Shown in pieces: positions 1 through 9,572 of a stretch of 64,000 nt of DNA; position 1 is the stretch's first letter, and each line of letters begins with the position of its first letter. Both the position numbers and the translations under genes were made by a program. A model generated the notes under the pieces. It was not told the DNA's origin, did no database searches, and saw nothing but the letters and a program-made list of their open reading frames with translations. Origin of the DNA: Eubacteriales bacterium (lineage in GTDB: Bacteria; Bacillota; Clostridia; Oscillospirales; Butyricicoccaceae); assembly GCA_030539335.1 (NCBI GenBank), contig JAUNSG010000008.1, forward strand, positions 61,448 to 125,447, given 5' to 3'.

Positions 1-3000
1 GCCGCAGAGATTGTCTTGTCGCGTTCCTTTTGCTTGAGCTCATCGATCTTGTCCAGGCAGACACGGTCGCCCAGCACCATGCAGGAGGCATCAAAGCCCT
101 TGGCGCGGATGGAAAAATACGCGCTGTAAAACGCCAGCGGACGATGCACCTTGAACCAGGCGATGCGCATTGCCATCATGACATAGGCAACCGCATGTGC
201 CTTCGGGAACATGTATTTGATCTTCTTACAGGAGTCAATGTACCAATCCGGCACCGACTGCGCCTTCATCGCCTCTTCCCATTCCGGCTTGAGGCCCTTG
301 CCCTTTCGTACCGCCTCCATGATGGTGAAGGAGAGCTTTGGCTCGACGCCCTTGGTCATCAGATAGTTCATGATATCGTCACGGCAGCAGATACAGTCGT
401 TCAGCGTCAGGCCGCTCTCGACCAGAACCTGTGCATTCCCCAGCCATACATCCGTGCCGTGCGACAGGCCGGAAATACTGACCAGTTCACCAAAGGTCTT
501 CGGCCTGGTATCGCGTACCATGCCGCGCACGAATTTCGTACCAAATTCCGGTACGGCAATGCAGCCCAGATCGCCCAAAATCTTGTCCGGCTCCTCACTG
601 GTGTAGTGGAGCGCCTTGCAGGACGTGAACAGGCTCATGACATCCGGATCATTCAGGGGGATTTGCTGTGCATCCACCCCGGTCATTTCTTCCAGATGCT
701 TGATGATCGTCGGATCATCGTGTCCCAGCTCGTCCAGCTTGAGCAGGTTTTCATCGATCGAATGGTACTCGAAATGGGTCGTGATAATGTCAGAGGTCGG
801 GTCATCCGCCGGATGCTGTACCGGACAGAAATCATAAATCTCGACCTCCTGCGGGACGACAACCATGCCGCCCGGATGCTGTCCGGTCGTGCGCTTGATG
901 CCGGTGCACCCCGCCGTCAGACGGTTTTCCTCCGCACGTCCGACCTCCATCTCGCGCTCATCCATGTATTTTTTGACATAGCCATACGCCGTCTTTTCGG
1001 CAACCGTACCAATCGTCCCGGCGCGGAATACGTGGTCATGGCCAAACAGTTCTCCGGTATACCAGTGAATCTTCGGCTGATACTCACCGGAGAAATTCAG
1101 GTCGATATCCGGCACCTTGTCGCCGTTGAAACCGAGGAAGGTCTCGAACGGAATCGCAAAGCCCTCCCGCCGCAGTTCAGTACCACAGTGCGGGCATTTC
1201 TTTGGCTCCATATCAACACCGCAGCTGATACCCTCCTTGTCGTGCCATTCGATGTACTTACAGTTCGGGCAGAGATAGTGCGGGTCAAGGGAATTCACCT
1301 CGGTGATATCCGACATAAACGCGACGAGAGAGGAGCCGACCGAGCCGCGGGAACCGACCAGATAGCCATCCTCCAGCGACTTTGCCACCAGCTTCTGTGC
1401 GATCATATACATCACATCGTAACCGTTTCCGATGATTGAGCCAAGCTCACGCTCCAGCCGCTTGAGGACCTTTTCCGGCAATGGGTCGCCATACATGCGC
1501 TTCGCCTTCTCATAGCACATGTCCTCCAGCTCCTTGGCCGAGCCTTCAATTTTCGGCGGATAGTTCTCGCGCGGCACCGGCCGCAGCGTATCACACAGAT
1601 CGGCGATCTTGTTGGTGTTGGTGACGACAACCTCAAAGGCCCGGTCCTCCCCCAGATAGGAAAATTCCTCCAGCATCTCATCCGTCGTCTTGAGATACAG
1701 CGGCGCCTGATTGTCCGCATCGGTGAACCCCATACCAGCCATCAGGATACGCCGGAACGCCTCGTCCTCCGGCTCAAGGAAGTGGACATCGCCGGTTGCC
1801 ACACAGGGCTTGCCCAGCTCATCCGCCAGCGCGAGAATGCGCCGGTTGAAGTTGCGAAGATCCTCTTCATCCTTCGCAATGCCCTTTGCCAGCATGAAGG
1901 CATTGTTGCCGATCGGCTGAATTTCCAAATAGTCATAGAACGAAGCGATTTTTACCAGTTCGTCGTGATCGGCTCCGGAAACCATTGCCGAGAACAGCTC
2001 TCCCGCCTCACAGGCCGAGCCAAAAATCAGCCCTTCCCGGTGGCGGATCAATTCACTGCGCGGCATGATCGGCTTTTTGTTGTAATATTTCAAGTGGGAA
2101 TACGAAATCAGTTTATACAGATTTTTGAGTCCCGTCTGATTTTTCGCCAGAATAATGAAATGATAGCGCCGAAGATGCTTCAGGCTCCCCGTCTTCGCCT
2201 TGAGTCCGGCGAGCACCGGATTGATGTCTGAAATTCGTCTCGCGTTGTGCTCGTCGTTCAGCTTGTCCAGCAGCTTGATAAAGATGCGCCCGAGCACCGC
2301 TGCATCCTCGCTGGCGCGGTGATGCTCAAACGGACCGACCTTGAGCGCTTTCGCCAATATATTCAGCTTGACCTTCGCCATGTCCGGGAACAGGATGCGC
2401 GACATCTCCACAGTATCAATCGAGGTAAACTCCCGCTGGATGCCCAGCGTATCGCAGCCCTTCCGGAGGAAGGCCATATCAAATCCCGCATTGTGCGCCA
2501 CAAGCGGCAGATCTCCGGCAAATTCCAAAAACGCCGGCAGCGCTTCCGCCAGCTCGGGGGCATCCCGCACGGTGTCATCCGAAATGCCGGTCAGCTCCGT
2601 AATGTTCGCCGGAATCGGTTTATGCGGATTGACGTAGGTTTGGAACTCCCCGACAACCTCGCCATCGCGCACCTTGACCGCGGCAATCTCCGTGATTTCC
2701 TCGCTGTCTGGCCGCAGACCGGTCGTCTCTGTATCGAAGCAGACGAACGTCTCATTGAGCGGGGCATCGTAATTGCCGCGCACGACTGAGACTACCTCGC
2801 TGTCGTTGACGTAATAGGCCTCCACGCCGTACAGTACCTTGAGGTCGATCTTATTTCGTTCAATCGCGTGCATCGCATCCGGAAATGCCTGCGCACATCC
2901 ATGATCTGTGACCGCAATCGCGGTGTGTCCCCAGAGCTTCGCACGCGCCATCAGCTCCTTCATCGGCGTGATGCCGTCCATCGTGGACATATTGGTATGC

Positions 3001-4019
3001 ATGTGCAGCTCGACGCGCTTCTGCTCGCTGTGATCCATGCGCACTTTCTTTGCGCTCTGGACAATGCCCGTCGGCTCCATCACCGTCTCTTTCATATAAT
3101 TGTCATAGCTGATCTTTCCCTGAATGGTCAGATACATGCCGTTTTTAATCAGGTCGATCAGCTCACCGGCTTTGTCCGCCGCAACAAATTTACTGATGCG
3201 CATTGAGCTGGTCAGATCGGTGACATCAAAGCCGATCTTGACCCATTCCTTGCCGGTGTTCTTGCTCTTGATTTCCTTGTGGTCGATGCAGAATACCTCG
3301 CCGCGAATCGTCGCGCTGTCCACCGAACGCATCGCATCCTTGATCGGTACAACCGGCTCGTCAAACAGGCGTCCATACAGAACCGATTCGTCCTTCTTGA
3401 CCGAAAAGGTTTTGCGCGCGGGACGACGATTCTCTCCCTTTGCAGCAGATGGCTTCGCCGGCTGTTTCTCCCGCTGCTCAGCGGCCTTCTTCGCCACACG
3501 GCGCAGACGCTCCTCGCGTTCTCGGACACTGCTCTCGGCGAGCTGGCGCGCTTTCTCCTCCGAGGTATCCTTTAATTCCACCGCACATGGAATGCCGGTT
3601 TCCGAACGGATCAGCTCCGGAAGCTGCCGAAACGATAGCGACAGATATTCTGTCCCCGTGTCCAGCAGGGAGACCTGAAGCCCCTTATCGGTCTGCTTCC
3701 ACTGGCTGTCCGCCAGATAGCCCTGGGCAGAAGGGGAACGCAGCACCAGATATTCTTTCAAATTTTCGATGTATTCCTCGGTCAGGCAATCCATCTGATA
3801 GCGCGGCAAAAGGCTGACGCGCGATACCTGATACGCCTCAGCAATTCCCTGTTCCATCTCATAGAGTGCTTTGCGCGGGACGATTTGGTCAAATCGGACC
3901 TTGCACAGCACCGCTTTGCGGTCATGGCTGACCGCAAGAGAGCATACCTCTCCCGATTCGAGGTATGCCCGATGCGACTCATTTTGATATTGGTTAAACA
4001 GCTCCTGTAAGAGATTCAA
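1..4019 (-). CDS. polC: DNA polymerase III PolC, alpha subunit (3' end outside window)
   Basis: Replicative DNA polymerase of low-GC Gram-positives, with built-in 3'-5' proofreading. About 1339 codons are visible; family length is roughly 1430-1460, so about 100 C-terminal residues lie beyond position 1. Seen in order: N-terminal OB region, PHP domain with HTNMSTMDG near residue 338, DEDDh exonuclease with FDTETTGL near 428, a four-Cys zinc module (CPNC...CPHC) near 910-940, and the polymerase motif PDIDLNFSGEYQ near 970. The start is TTG: an AGGAG site inside the ispG stop region lies 9 bases upstream, and no ATG in the same frame fits better. Last gene of the pyrH-to-polC operon, 6 bases after ispG. 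Confidence 0.96.
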   Translation of the reverse strand, partial: MNLLQELFNQYQNESHRAYLESGEVCSLAVSHDRKAVLCKVRFDQIVPRKALYEMEQGIAEAYQVSRVSLLPRYQMDCLTEEYIENLKEYLVLRSPSAQGYLADSQWKQTDKGLQVSLLDTGTEYLSLSFRQLPELIRSETGIPCAVELKDTSEEKARQLAESSVREREERLRRVAKKAAEQREKQPAKPSAAKGENRRPARKTFSVKKDESVLYGRLFDEPVVPIKDAMRSVDSATIRGEVFCIDHKEIKSKNTGKEWVKIGFDVTDLTSSMRISKFVAADKAGELIDLIKNGMYLTIQGKISYDNYMKETVMEPTGIVQSAKKVRMDHSEQKRVELHMHTNMSTMDGITPMKELMARAKLWGHTAIAVTDHGCAQAFPDAMHAIERNKIDLKVLYGVEAYYVNDSEVVSVVRGNYDAPLNETFVCFDTETTGLRPDSEEITEIAAVKVRDGEVVGEFQTYVNPHKPIPANITELTGISDDTVRDAPELAEALPAFLEFAGDLPLVAHNAGFDMAFLRKGCDTLGIQREFTSIDTVEMSRILFPDMAKVKLNILAKALKVGPFEHHRASEDAAVLGRIFIKLLDKLNDEHNARRISDINPVLAGLKAKTGSLKHLRRYHFIILAKNQTGLKNLYKLISYSHLKYYNKKPIMPRSELIRHREGLIFGSACEAGELFSAMVSGADHDELVKIASFYDYLEIQPIGNNAFMLAKGIAKDEEDLRNFNRRILALADELGKPCVATGDVHFLEPEDEAFRRILMAGMGFTDADNQAPLYLKTTDEMLEEFSYLGEDRAFEVVVTNTNKIADLCDTLRPVPRENYPPKIEGSAKELEDMCYEKAKRMYGDPLPEKVLKRLERELGSIIGNGYDVMYMIAQKLVAKSLEDGYLVGSRGSVGSSLVAFMSDITEVNSLDPHYLCPNCKYIEWHDKEGISCGVDMEPKKCPHCGTELRREGFAIPFETFLGFNGDKVPDIDLNFSGEYQPKIHWYTGELFGHDHVFRAGTIGTVAEKTAYGYVKKYMDEREMEVGRAEENRLTAGCTGIKRTTGQHPGGMVVVPQEVEIYDFCPVQHPADDPTSDIITTHFEYHSIDENLLKLDELGHDDPTIIKHLEEMTGVDAQQIPLNDPDVMSLFTSCKALHYTSEEPDKILGDLGCIAVPEFGTKFVRGMVRDTRPKTFGELVSISGLSHGTDVWLGNAQVLVESGLTLNDCICCRDDIMNYLMTKGVEPKLSFTIMEAVRKGKGLKPEWEEAMKAQSVPDWYIDSCKKIKYMFPKAHAVAYVMMAMRIAWFKVHRPLAFYSAYFSIRAKGFDASCMVLGDRVCLDKIDELKQKERDKTISA

Positions 4020-4025
4020 GCCGAA

Positions 4026-5075
4026 TTACTCCTTTATCATTGCGTCAATTTCCTTCATCAATTCGTCAACCAGCTTGTCCTGCGGTACCTTGCGCAGGAT
4101 CTCGCCATGGCGGAAAATCAAGCCCTCTCCGTTGCCGCCCGCAATGCCGATATCCGCCTCACGCGCTTCGCCCGGACCGTTTACCACACAACCCATCACG
4201 GCGACCTTGAGCTTGTTGGAAATACCCGCCACACGCTTCTCGACCTCGTTCGCGATATCAATCAGATCGATCTTCGTGCGCCCGCAGGTCGGACAGCTTA
4301 CGATGTTCACACCGGAATCATTCAATCCAACTGCCTTCAAAATCGCATAGCCTGCATGGACTTCCTCGACCGGATCGGCCGTCAGGGAGACGCGGATGGT
4401 ATCCCCGATGCCGAGCGCCAACAGGCCGCCAATTCCAGCCGCCGACTTAATGGTTCCCATATATTCTGTTCCTGCTTCGGTCACGCCGAGATGCAGCGGA
4501 TATGCCGTGCGCTCATGCATGAGCTGATATGCCCGCATGGTATTCGGCACGCTGGACGATTTGAGCGAAATGCAAATGTCGTCAAAATCATAGCGGTTGA
4601 GCAGAGAGACATGATACAGTGCGCTCTCCACCATCGCCTCCGGCGTCGGCGAGCCGTATTTCGCCAGAATCTCCTTCTCGATCGAACCGGAATTGACACC
4701 GATGCGGATCGGAATGTTCTTCCTGCGGCACAGGTCGGCAACCGCTTTGACGCGGTCATCCGAACCGATATTCCCCGGGTTGATGCGGATTGCACCCACG
4801 CCTGCTTCCGCCGCCGCCAGTGCAAGCCGATAGTCAAAATGAATATCGGCAACCACCGGAATCGGTGACTCCTGACAGATGGTTTCCATCGTTTTTGCCG
4901 CTTCCATATTCGGAACGGTACAGCGGATGATGCGGCATCCGGCATCCGCCAGACGCCGAATCTGCGCCAGTGTCTGTTCCGCGTTACACGGGTCGGTATT
5001 GGTCATCGACTGGACAACAATCGGTGCACCGCCGCCAATCGGTACATTGCCGACCATGATCTGTTTTGTACCCAT
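4026..5075 (-). CDS. ispG: (E)-4-hydroxy-3-methylbut-2-enyl-diphosphate synthase
   Basis: Penultimate enzyme of the MEP isoprenoid pathway, a 4Fe-4S protein that reductively opens the cyclodiphosphate MEcPP to HMBPP. The 349-residue protein begins with the family's VGNVPIGGGAPIVVQSMTNTD stretch (TIM barrel). Cluster cysteines are visible in CPTCGRTKIDL (about residues 260-263) and GCVVNGPGEA (about 295). It sits 10 bases after rseP and 6 before polC in an operon that also carries dxr and uppS, so isoprenoid precursor synthesis and its use for undecaprenyl phosphate are co-transcribed. Length is typical. Confidence 0.97.
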   Translation of the reverse strand: MGTKQIMVGNVPIGGGAPIVVQSMTNTDPCNAEQTLAQIRRLADAGCRIIRCTVPNMEAAKTMETICQESPIPVVADIHFDYRLALAAAEAGVGAIRINPGNIGSDDRVKAVADLCRRKNIPIRIGVNSGSIEKEILAKYGSPTPEAMVESALYHVSLLNRYDFDDICISLKSSSVPNTMRAYQLMHERTAYPLHLGVTEAGTEYMGTIKSAAGIGGLLALGIGDTIRVSLTADPVEEVHAGYAILKAVGLNDSGVNIVSCPTCGRTKIDLIDIANEVEKRVAGISNKLKVAVMGCVVNGPGEAREADIGIAGGNGEGLIFRHGEILRKVPQDKLVDELMKEIDAMIKE

Positions 5076-5085
5076 TTCTGTTCTC

Positions 5086-6123
5086 CTATCCTGCCACCAA
5101 GCGAAGAATATCCTGCCAGGTGATGTATACCATCAGCACCATCAACAGAGCCATGCCGGCTCCATGAATGTATGCTTCATATTTCCGGCTGACCGGCCGG
5201 CGCAAAATCAATTCGATCAGCACGAACAGCAGCCGTCCGCCATCCAACGCCGGAAGCGGGAGCAGATTCATCACGCCGAGGTTGATCGAGATAAACGCTA
5301 CCATCATAAAGAATGACACCAGGCTGCTCCGTGCGGTCTGCACCAGCACATCGGTGACACCGACCGGGCCGGACAAATCCTTGACCCCAACATGGCCGGT
5401 AACCAGTTCACGCAGGCTCACCCAGACGACACGCGCATAATTATACGACGTATAGACTGCCTGCTGCAGCCGCTCGCCTATGGTCAGATCCTTGACGGTA
5501 AAGTTCAGGCCGTATCGCATCACGCCCTCTTCATCCGCCTCAAAATGCTGCAGCGGGATACGGACATTCTCCTGCTGGAGCTTCTGTCCGTCGCGCAGCA
5601 CGACAACATCATACGTGTCATCCGTGCTCAGATTCAGTGTCAGTGTCACGTCACTGGTCTGATAGACACGATAGCCGTCTATGCTGAGAATACGGTCACC
5701 GGGCAGCAATCCCTCCGCACTCTCCGATGCAAAGCCCGGCTCCAGCGACGCCAGAACCGGAATCACCGCCTGTTTCGTCGGGAGCGACAGAAGCAACACG
5801 AGCAGAAAACCGACGACAAAATTCATCGCTGCGCCCGCCACCAGAATCAACATACGGCGCCACGGGGACGCCTTGGTAAAGCAGTGGGGATCGCTTGTCT
5901 CCTCGTCCTCCCCTTCCATCACGCAGGCGCCGCCAAACGGAAAAATACAGAGTTTAAACTCCGTCTCCCCCATGGGATGATGAAAAATCGCCGGGCCCAT
6001 ACCGATCCAGAATTCGTTGACCCGAACGCCGGACACACGAGCCGCGACAAAATGTCCCAGCTCGTGTGCAGTGATCAAAAAACCAAAGGCCAGAATGGCC
6101 AGAACAATGGTAACAACAGTCAA
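5086..6123 (-). CDS. rseP: RIP metalloprotease RseP/RasP (site-2 protease)
   Basis: Intramembrane zinc protease that cleaves anti-sigma factors and signal-peptide remnants within the membrane. Seen: HELGH zinc motif in the first membrane helix, a central PDZ domain (GLLPGDRILSIDGYRV), and the second zinc ligand motif in NLLPLPALDGGRLL near the C-terminus. The frame is open up to a TTG at 6144 that would overlap dxr. I prefer the TTG at 6123, which follows an AGTAGGTG site and leaves dxr intact, giving about 345 residues, normal for the family. Lies between dxr and ispG, the usual Firmicutes order. Confidence 0.93.
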   Translation of the reverse strand: MTVVTIVLAILAFGFLITAHELGHFVAARVSGVRVNEFWIGMGPAIFHHPMGETEFKLCIFPFGGACVMEGEDEETSDPHCFTKASPWRRMLILVAGAAMNFVVGFLLVLLLSLPTKQAVIPVLASLEPGFASESAEGLLPGDRILSIDGYRVYQTSDVTLTLNLSTDDTYDVVVLRDGQKLQQENVRIPLQHFEADEEGVMRYGLNFTVKDLTIGERLQQAVYTSYNYARVVWVSLRELVTGHVGVKDLSGPVGVTDVLVQTARSSLVSFFMMVAFISINLGVMNLLPLPALDGGRLLFVLIELILRRPVSRKYEAYIHGAGMALLMVLMVYITWQDILRLVAG

Positions 6124-6131
6124 AGAAACAC

Positions 6132-7274
6132 CTACTTCACACAATCGAGTACCATGCGGCGTGCCACGCGGTCACTCTCCAATACATCGTTTACCGTTAT
6201 CTCTGAAATGTAGTTTACCCCTTCTACTGCTTTGCCAACCAATTCTGCGATCTCAGTGAACGCAATTTTATCCTTCAGGAACAGATCCACGGCCGCCTCA
6301 TTGGCTCCGTTGAGCACAGCTCCCAAATTGCCGCGCGCCTTGGCCGCCCGGCGTGCCAGATTCAGCGCCGGAAAGGCGTCGGTATCCGGTGCAAAGAACG
6401 TCAGTCGGCTGAGTGTCGGCAGATCCAGCGCCGGCACCTTACACGGAACACGCTTCGGATAGGTCAGCGCATACTGAATCGGCAGACGCATATCCGGATT
6501 GCCCAACTGCGCAATGACCGAGCCGTCGTCATATTCCACCGCCGAATGCACGATGCTTTCCCGGTGGACGACAATGTCGATCGCCTCCGGCTCCACATCA
6601 TACAGCCACATGGCCTCGATCAGCTCCAGTCCTTTGTTCATCATCGTCGCCGAATCAATAGTGATTTTCGCTCCCATGCTCCAGTTTGGATGCTTGAGCG
6701 CCTGTTCCTTTTTCATCTTCCGCATTTCTTCCCTGGTTTTCCCAAAGAACGGACCGCCCGATGCCGTCAGCAAGATGCGACGGATCGCATTGTCCGCCCT
6801 TCCCTGCAAACACTGGAAAATTGCCGAGTGTTCGGAATCCACCGGAAGAATCGCAACGCCCTTCTCACGCGCGCGGCGCATGACAATCTGTCCGGCACAG
6901 ACTAGGGTCTCCTTGTTTGCCAGCGCAATGTCCTTCCCCGCATCGATCGCCGCTAACGTCGGCAGCAAACCGACCATACCGACAACCGCCGTCACAACGA
7001 TATCCGCCTGCGGAAGCGTTGCCGCCGCAATCAGTCCGTCCATACCGGAGACGACGCGAATATCCGTATCGGCCAGCTTGATGCGAAGCTCTGCGGCCTT
7101 TTCCTCGTCATAGACACCGACCAACTGCGGATGGAGCTGCCGTGCCTGCTTTTCTGCCATTTCAATGTTTGTGTTGACCGTAATGGCACAGACCTCTGCC
7201 TCGATACAATCAAGAATGTCGATGGTCTGTGTGCCGATAGAACCGGTCGAGCCCAAAATTACCAGTTTCTTCAT
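6132..7274 (-). CDS. dxr: 1-deoxy-D-xylulose-5-phosphate reductoisomerase
   Basis: Converts DXP to MEP with NADPH and a divalent metal, the committed step of the MEP pathway. The 380-residue protein starts with the NADPH-binding LGSTGSIGTQT loop, carries the metal/substrate region around PVDSEHSAIFQCL (about 145-157), and the flexible-loop and substrate motifs HPNWSMGAKITIDSATMMNKG (about 195-215). Only 5 bases separate it from cdsA upstream. Length and order match Firmicutes orthologues. Confidence 0.97.
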   Translation of the reverse strand: MKKLVILGSTGSIGTQTIDILDCIEAEVCAITVNTNIEMAEKQARQLHPQLVGVYDEEKAAELRIKLADTDIRVVSGMDGLIAAATLPQADIVVTAVVGMVGLLPTLAAIDAGKDIALANKETLVCAGQIVMRRAREKGVAILPVDSEHSAIFQCLQGRADNAIRRILLTASGGPFFGKTREEMRKMKKEQALKHPNWSMGAKITIDSATMMNKGLELIEAMWLYDVEPEAIDIVVHRESIVHSAVEYDDGSVIAQLGNPDMRLPIQYALTYPKRVPCKVPALDLPTLSRLTFFAPDTDAFPALNLARRAAKARGNLGAVLNGANEAAVDLFLKDKIAFTEIAELVGKAVEGVNYISEITVNDVLESDRVARRMVLDCVK

Positions 7275-7279
7275 CCTAT

Positions 7280-8113
7280 TTATCCCATCATCATAAATGC
7301 ATAAATTAGAAGCTCAATCGCCGGAGCGACAAAAATAACGCTGTCGAAACGGTCGAGAACGCCGCCATGCCCCGGGAATATTTTCCCATAGTCCTTGATT
7401 CCGCTGCCGCGTTTGACAACCGAAAACGACAGGTCGCCAATCTGACCGAGAATCGAGCCAAAAAATCCGAGCACCGTATACTGGAGCAGGATGGTGGACA
7501 GCGAGTAACCACAGACAAAATGGATGACGACCGCATAGATCATCGACAGGACAACCGCGCCGATGACGCCGCCGACCGAGCCCTCCACCGTTTTCTTGGG
7601 AGAAACGACCGGCGCCAGCTTATGCTTGCCAAATGCCATGCCTGCGAACAGAGCGCAGGTATCCGACCCCCAAGCCGCCAGCAACGGTAGCAGGATGTAT
7701 ACGCTTCCGCTCTCCAGATTCAAAATGCGAATCAGTGACATGAGCAGATACGGCAGGACGATCCCCCCGACAAAGGCAGCGGCAATGTCCGAAAAGCCGT
7801 ATTTTTTGTGTGTTCGGAGCAGGAAAACAAACAAAACAACCAATGCAGCAAAAACGGTCACACGAATCCAGAATCCCGTATTCGGCAGCAGCGAGGACGA
7901 TACGACAGCCATCACCGCCGCCAAAATCATCGCCAGAAGCTGCATCGGTCCGCTGCCCTTTCCGGCGACAGCCGCAGTGAATTCCTGCGCCGCACAGATG
8001 GAAAGCAGCACCATCGCCACCGTCGCAACAATCGGCGGAAATACATACAGCGCGAGGAGGACAAACGCAGCTCCTGCGACGCCGAAGATAACACGTGTTT
8101 TCATTTCTGTCAC
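7280..8113 (-). CDS. cdsA: Phosphatidate cytidylyltransferase (CDP-diglyceride synthase)
   Basis: Makes CDP-diacylglycerol from phosphatidate and CTP in the membrane, the entry to anionic phospholipids. About 277 residues, with eight or so hydrophobic segments. The family signature near the C-terminus is clear: SPKKTVEG, then RGSGIKDYGKIFPGHGGVLDRFDS. The frame opens with GTG at 8113 overlapping the uppS stop; the ATG at 8104 (MKTRVIFG) has a better distance to the GGAGG site and may be the true start. Confidence 0.95.
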   Translation of the reverse strand: MTEMKTRVIFGVAGAAFVLLALYVFPPIVATVAMVLLSICAAQEFTAAVAGKGSGPMQLLAMILAAVMAVVSSSLLPNTGFWIRVTVFAALVVLFVFLLRTHKKYGFSDIAAAFVGGIVLPYLLMSLIRILNLESGSVYILLPLLAAWGSDTCALFAGMAFGKHKLAPVVSPKKTVEGSVGGVIGAVVLSMIYAVVIHFVCGYSLSTILLQYTVLGFFGSILGQIGDLSFSVVKRGSGIKDYGKIFPGHGGVLDRFDSVIFVAPAIELLIYAFMMMG

Positions 8114-8856
8114 ACACCTCCAAAACGTCTCTGTCTCTGATGGAAGGAAGCAATCGCCTCGTCCAGATCCTCCGGTTTAAAATCCGGCCACAGGACATCC
8201 GTAAAATAATATTCCGCATAGGCCGACTGCCATAACAGGAAATTGGAAATGCGGATTTCACCGCTTGGACGGATGATCAGGTCCGGGTCCGGCATGTCAG
8301 CCGTATACAGATGGTTAGTGATCGTATCCTCGGTGATGTCCTCCGGCTCCAGCTCACCGGCCTTTACCTTGCGGGCGATGTCGCGCACTGCGTTCTTGAT
8401 CTCATCCCGGCCGCCGTAGTTGATGCACAGCGTTGCATACGCCGGATCCTCCAGCTTTGCTGCAACGGTATCACAGTCACGGATCAGCTCCCGAATATCC
8501 TCCGGCAAAACATGCAAATCGCCAATGACACGGACAGCAACATTGTTCTTCGCCATATCCTCAATGGCTTCCTTCAGATATTTGCGGAACAAATTCATCA
8601 GCGCATCCACTTCATCCTGCGGACGCTTCCAATTCTCTGTAGAAAATGCATACACGGTAAAATACTTTACACCGATATCCTTGCTGTAGGTCGCGATCCG
8701 CCGAAAGGTCTCTGCACCGGTCGCATGGCCTGCCTTGCGCGGCATACCGCGTTTCTTTGCCCAACGCCCATTTCCGTCCATAATAACGGCAATGTGCTGC
8801 GGCACCTGCTGTATTGTCTTTTCTTCATCCTTGCCAAATAGCCCAAACAATGCCAC
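8110..8856 (-). CDS. uppS: Isoprenyl (undecaprenyl diphosphate) synthase
   Basis: Cis-prenyltransferase that builds the C55 lipid carrier for peptidoglycan and wall polymers from FPP and IPP. The signature HIAVIMDGNGRWAKKRG is near residue 20, followed by YAFSTENWKRP, and RIIRPSGEIRISNFLLWQ-type residues (SGEIRISN) near the C-terminus. The frame stays open to 8907, but the GTG at 8856 (MALFGLFGK) follows an AGGGGA site by 6 bases and gives 248 residues, the usual size; I chose it. Its stop overlaps the cdsA start. Confidence 0.95.
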   Translation of the reverse strand: MALFGLFGKDEEKTIQQVPQHIAVIMDGNGRWAKKRGMPRKAGHATGAETFRRIATYSKDIGVKYFTVYAFSTENWKRPQDEVDALMNLFRKYLKEAIEDMAKNNVAVRVIGDLHVLPEDIRELIRDCDTVAAKLEDPAYATLCINYGGRDEIKNAVRDIARKVKAGELEPEDITEDTITNHLYTADMPDPDLIIRPSGEIRISNFLLWQSAYAEYYFTDVLWPDFKPEDLDEAIASFHQRQRRFGGV

Positions 8857-8956
8857 GATTGGTTCCCCTGCCTTTCCGGCAGCGATTGCCTTTTCCATCC
8901 ATAACACTGGAAACCGCTGCCCTACAAAGCATTCCGCTTTGTTTCAATAATGCAAG

Positions 8957-8983
8957 ATATGGGCGACTGTTGCAGCCGCCCAT
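8957..8983. repeat. Stem-loop between frr and uppS
   Basis: ATGGGCG and CGCCCAT (8959-8965, 8977-8983) form a 7-base stem with a further CTG/CAG pairing inside. On the plus strand it is followed by a T-run, but no plus-strand gene ends here. On the operon's own strand there is no T-run after it, so it is more likely an RNA stability or processing stem than a terminator. Confidence 0.5.
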
Positions 8984-8995
8984 TCTTTTTTCTCT

Positions 8996-9544
8996 TTAAA
9001 GCTCTTTCAGCTCCTTGGACTTCTTTGCCGTCATCTCATCAATCTTCTTGACATATTTGTCGGTCATCTTCTGCATGTCCTTCTCTGCATCCGCAATTTC
9101 ATCCTCGCTGACTTCGGACTTTTTCTTCGCTGCCTTGAGCTTATCCATCGCATCGCGGCGAATATTGCGGACAGCAACCTTGCTGTTCTCGCCTTCTTTG
9201 GAAACCTGCTTGATGAGGTCCTTTCTGCGCTCCTCCGTGAGCGGCGGGAAGACCAGACGGATCAGCTTTCCGTCATTCTGCGGATTGATTCCGAGATCGG
9301 ATGTCTGGATTGCCTTATTGATCGCACTCAGCAGAGAACCGTCCCACGGCTGAATGGTCAGTGTGCGCGGATCCGGAGAGGCAATTGCCGCTACCTGATT
9401 GAGCGGAGTCGGCGCACCGTAATAGTCAACCTTGATCTTATTGAGCACGCCTGCGTTGGCGCGGCCTGCACGAATGCCGCCGAGGGTGTCCTGCAACACA
9501 TCCAGCGTCTTCTGCATTTTCACTTCATATTTTGCGTTATCCAT
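8996..9544 (-). CDS. frr: Ribosome recycling factor
   Basis: Splits post-termination ribosomes together with EF-G. The 182 residues cover the whole two-domain fold: N-terminal helix, the hinge and beta domain (LNQVAAIASPDPRTLTIQPW), and the C-terminal helical KDLIKQVSKEGENSKVAVRNIRRDA region. It follows pyrH by 28 bases; the pyrH-frr-uppS-cdsA order is the classical one, although rpsB and tsf, often just upstream of pyrH, are not here. Confidence 0.98.
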   Translation of the reverse strand: MDNAKYEVKMQKTLDVLQDTLGGIRAGRANAGVLNKIKVDYYGAPTPLNQVAAIASPDPRTLTIQPWDGSLLSAINKAIQTSDLGINPQNDGKLIRLVFPPLTEERRKDLIKQVSKEGENSKVAVRNIRRDAMDKLKAAKKKSEVSEDEIADAEKDMQKMTDKYVKKIDEMTAKKSKELKEL

Positions 9545-9572
9545 AAATAATTCTCCTTCCTTTTGAGAAAAA

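Noticed and set aside
30..1439. Open frame of 469 codons on the plus strand
   Set aside because: It is the antisense of polC, whose motifs and operon position are unmistakable; the predicted protein is Arg/His-rich and matches nothing recognisable.
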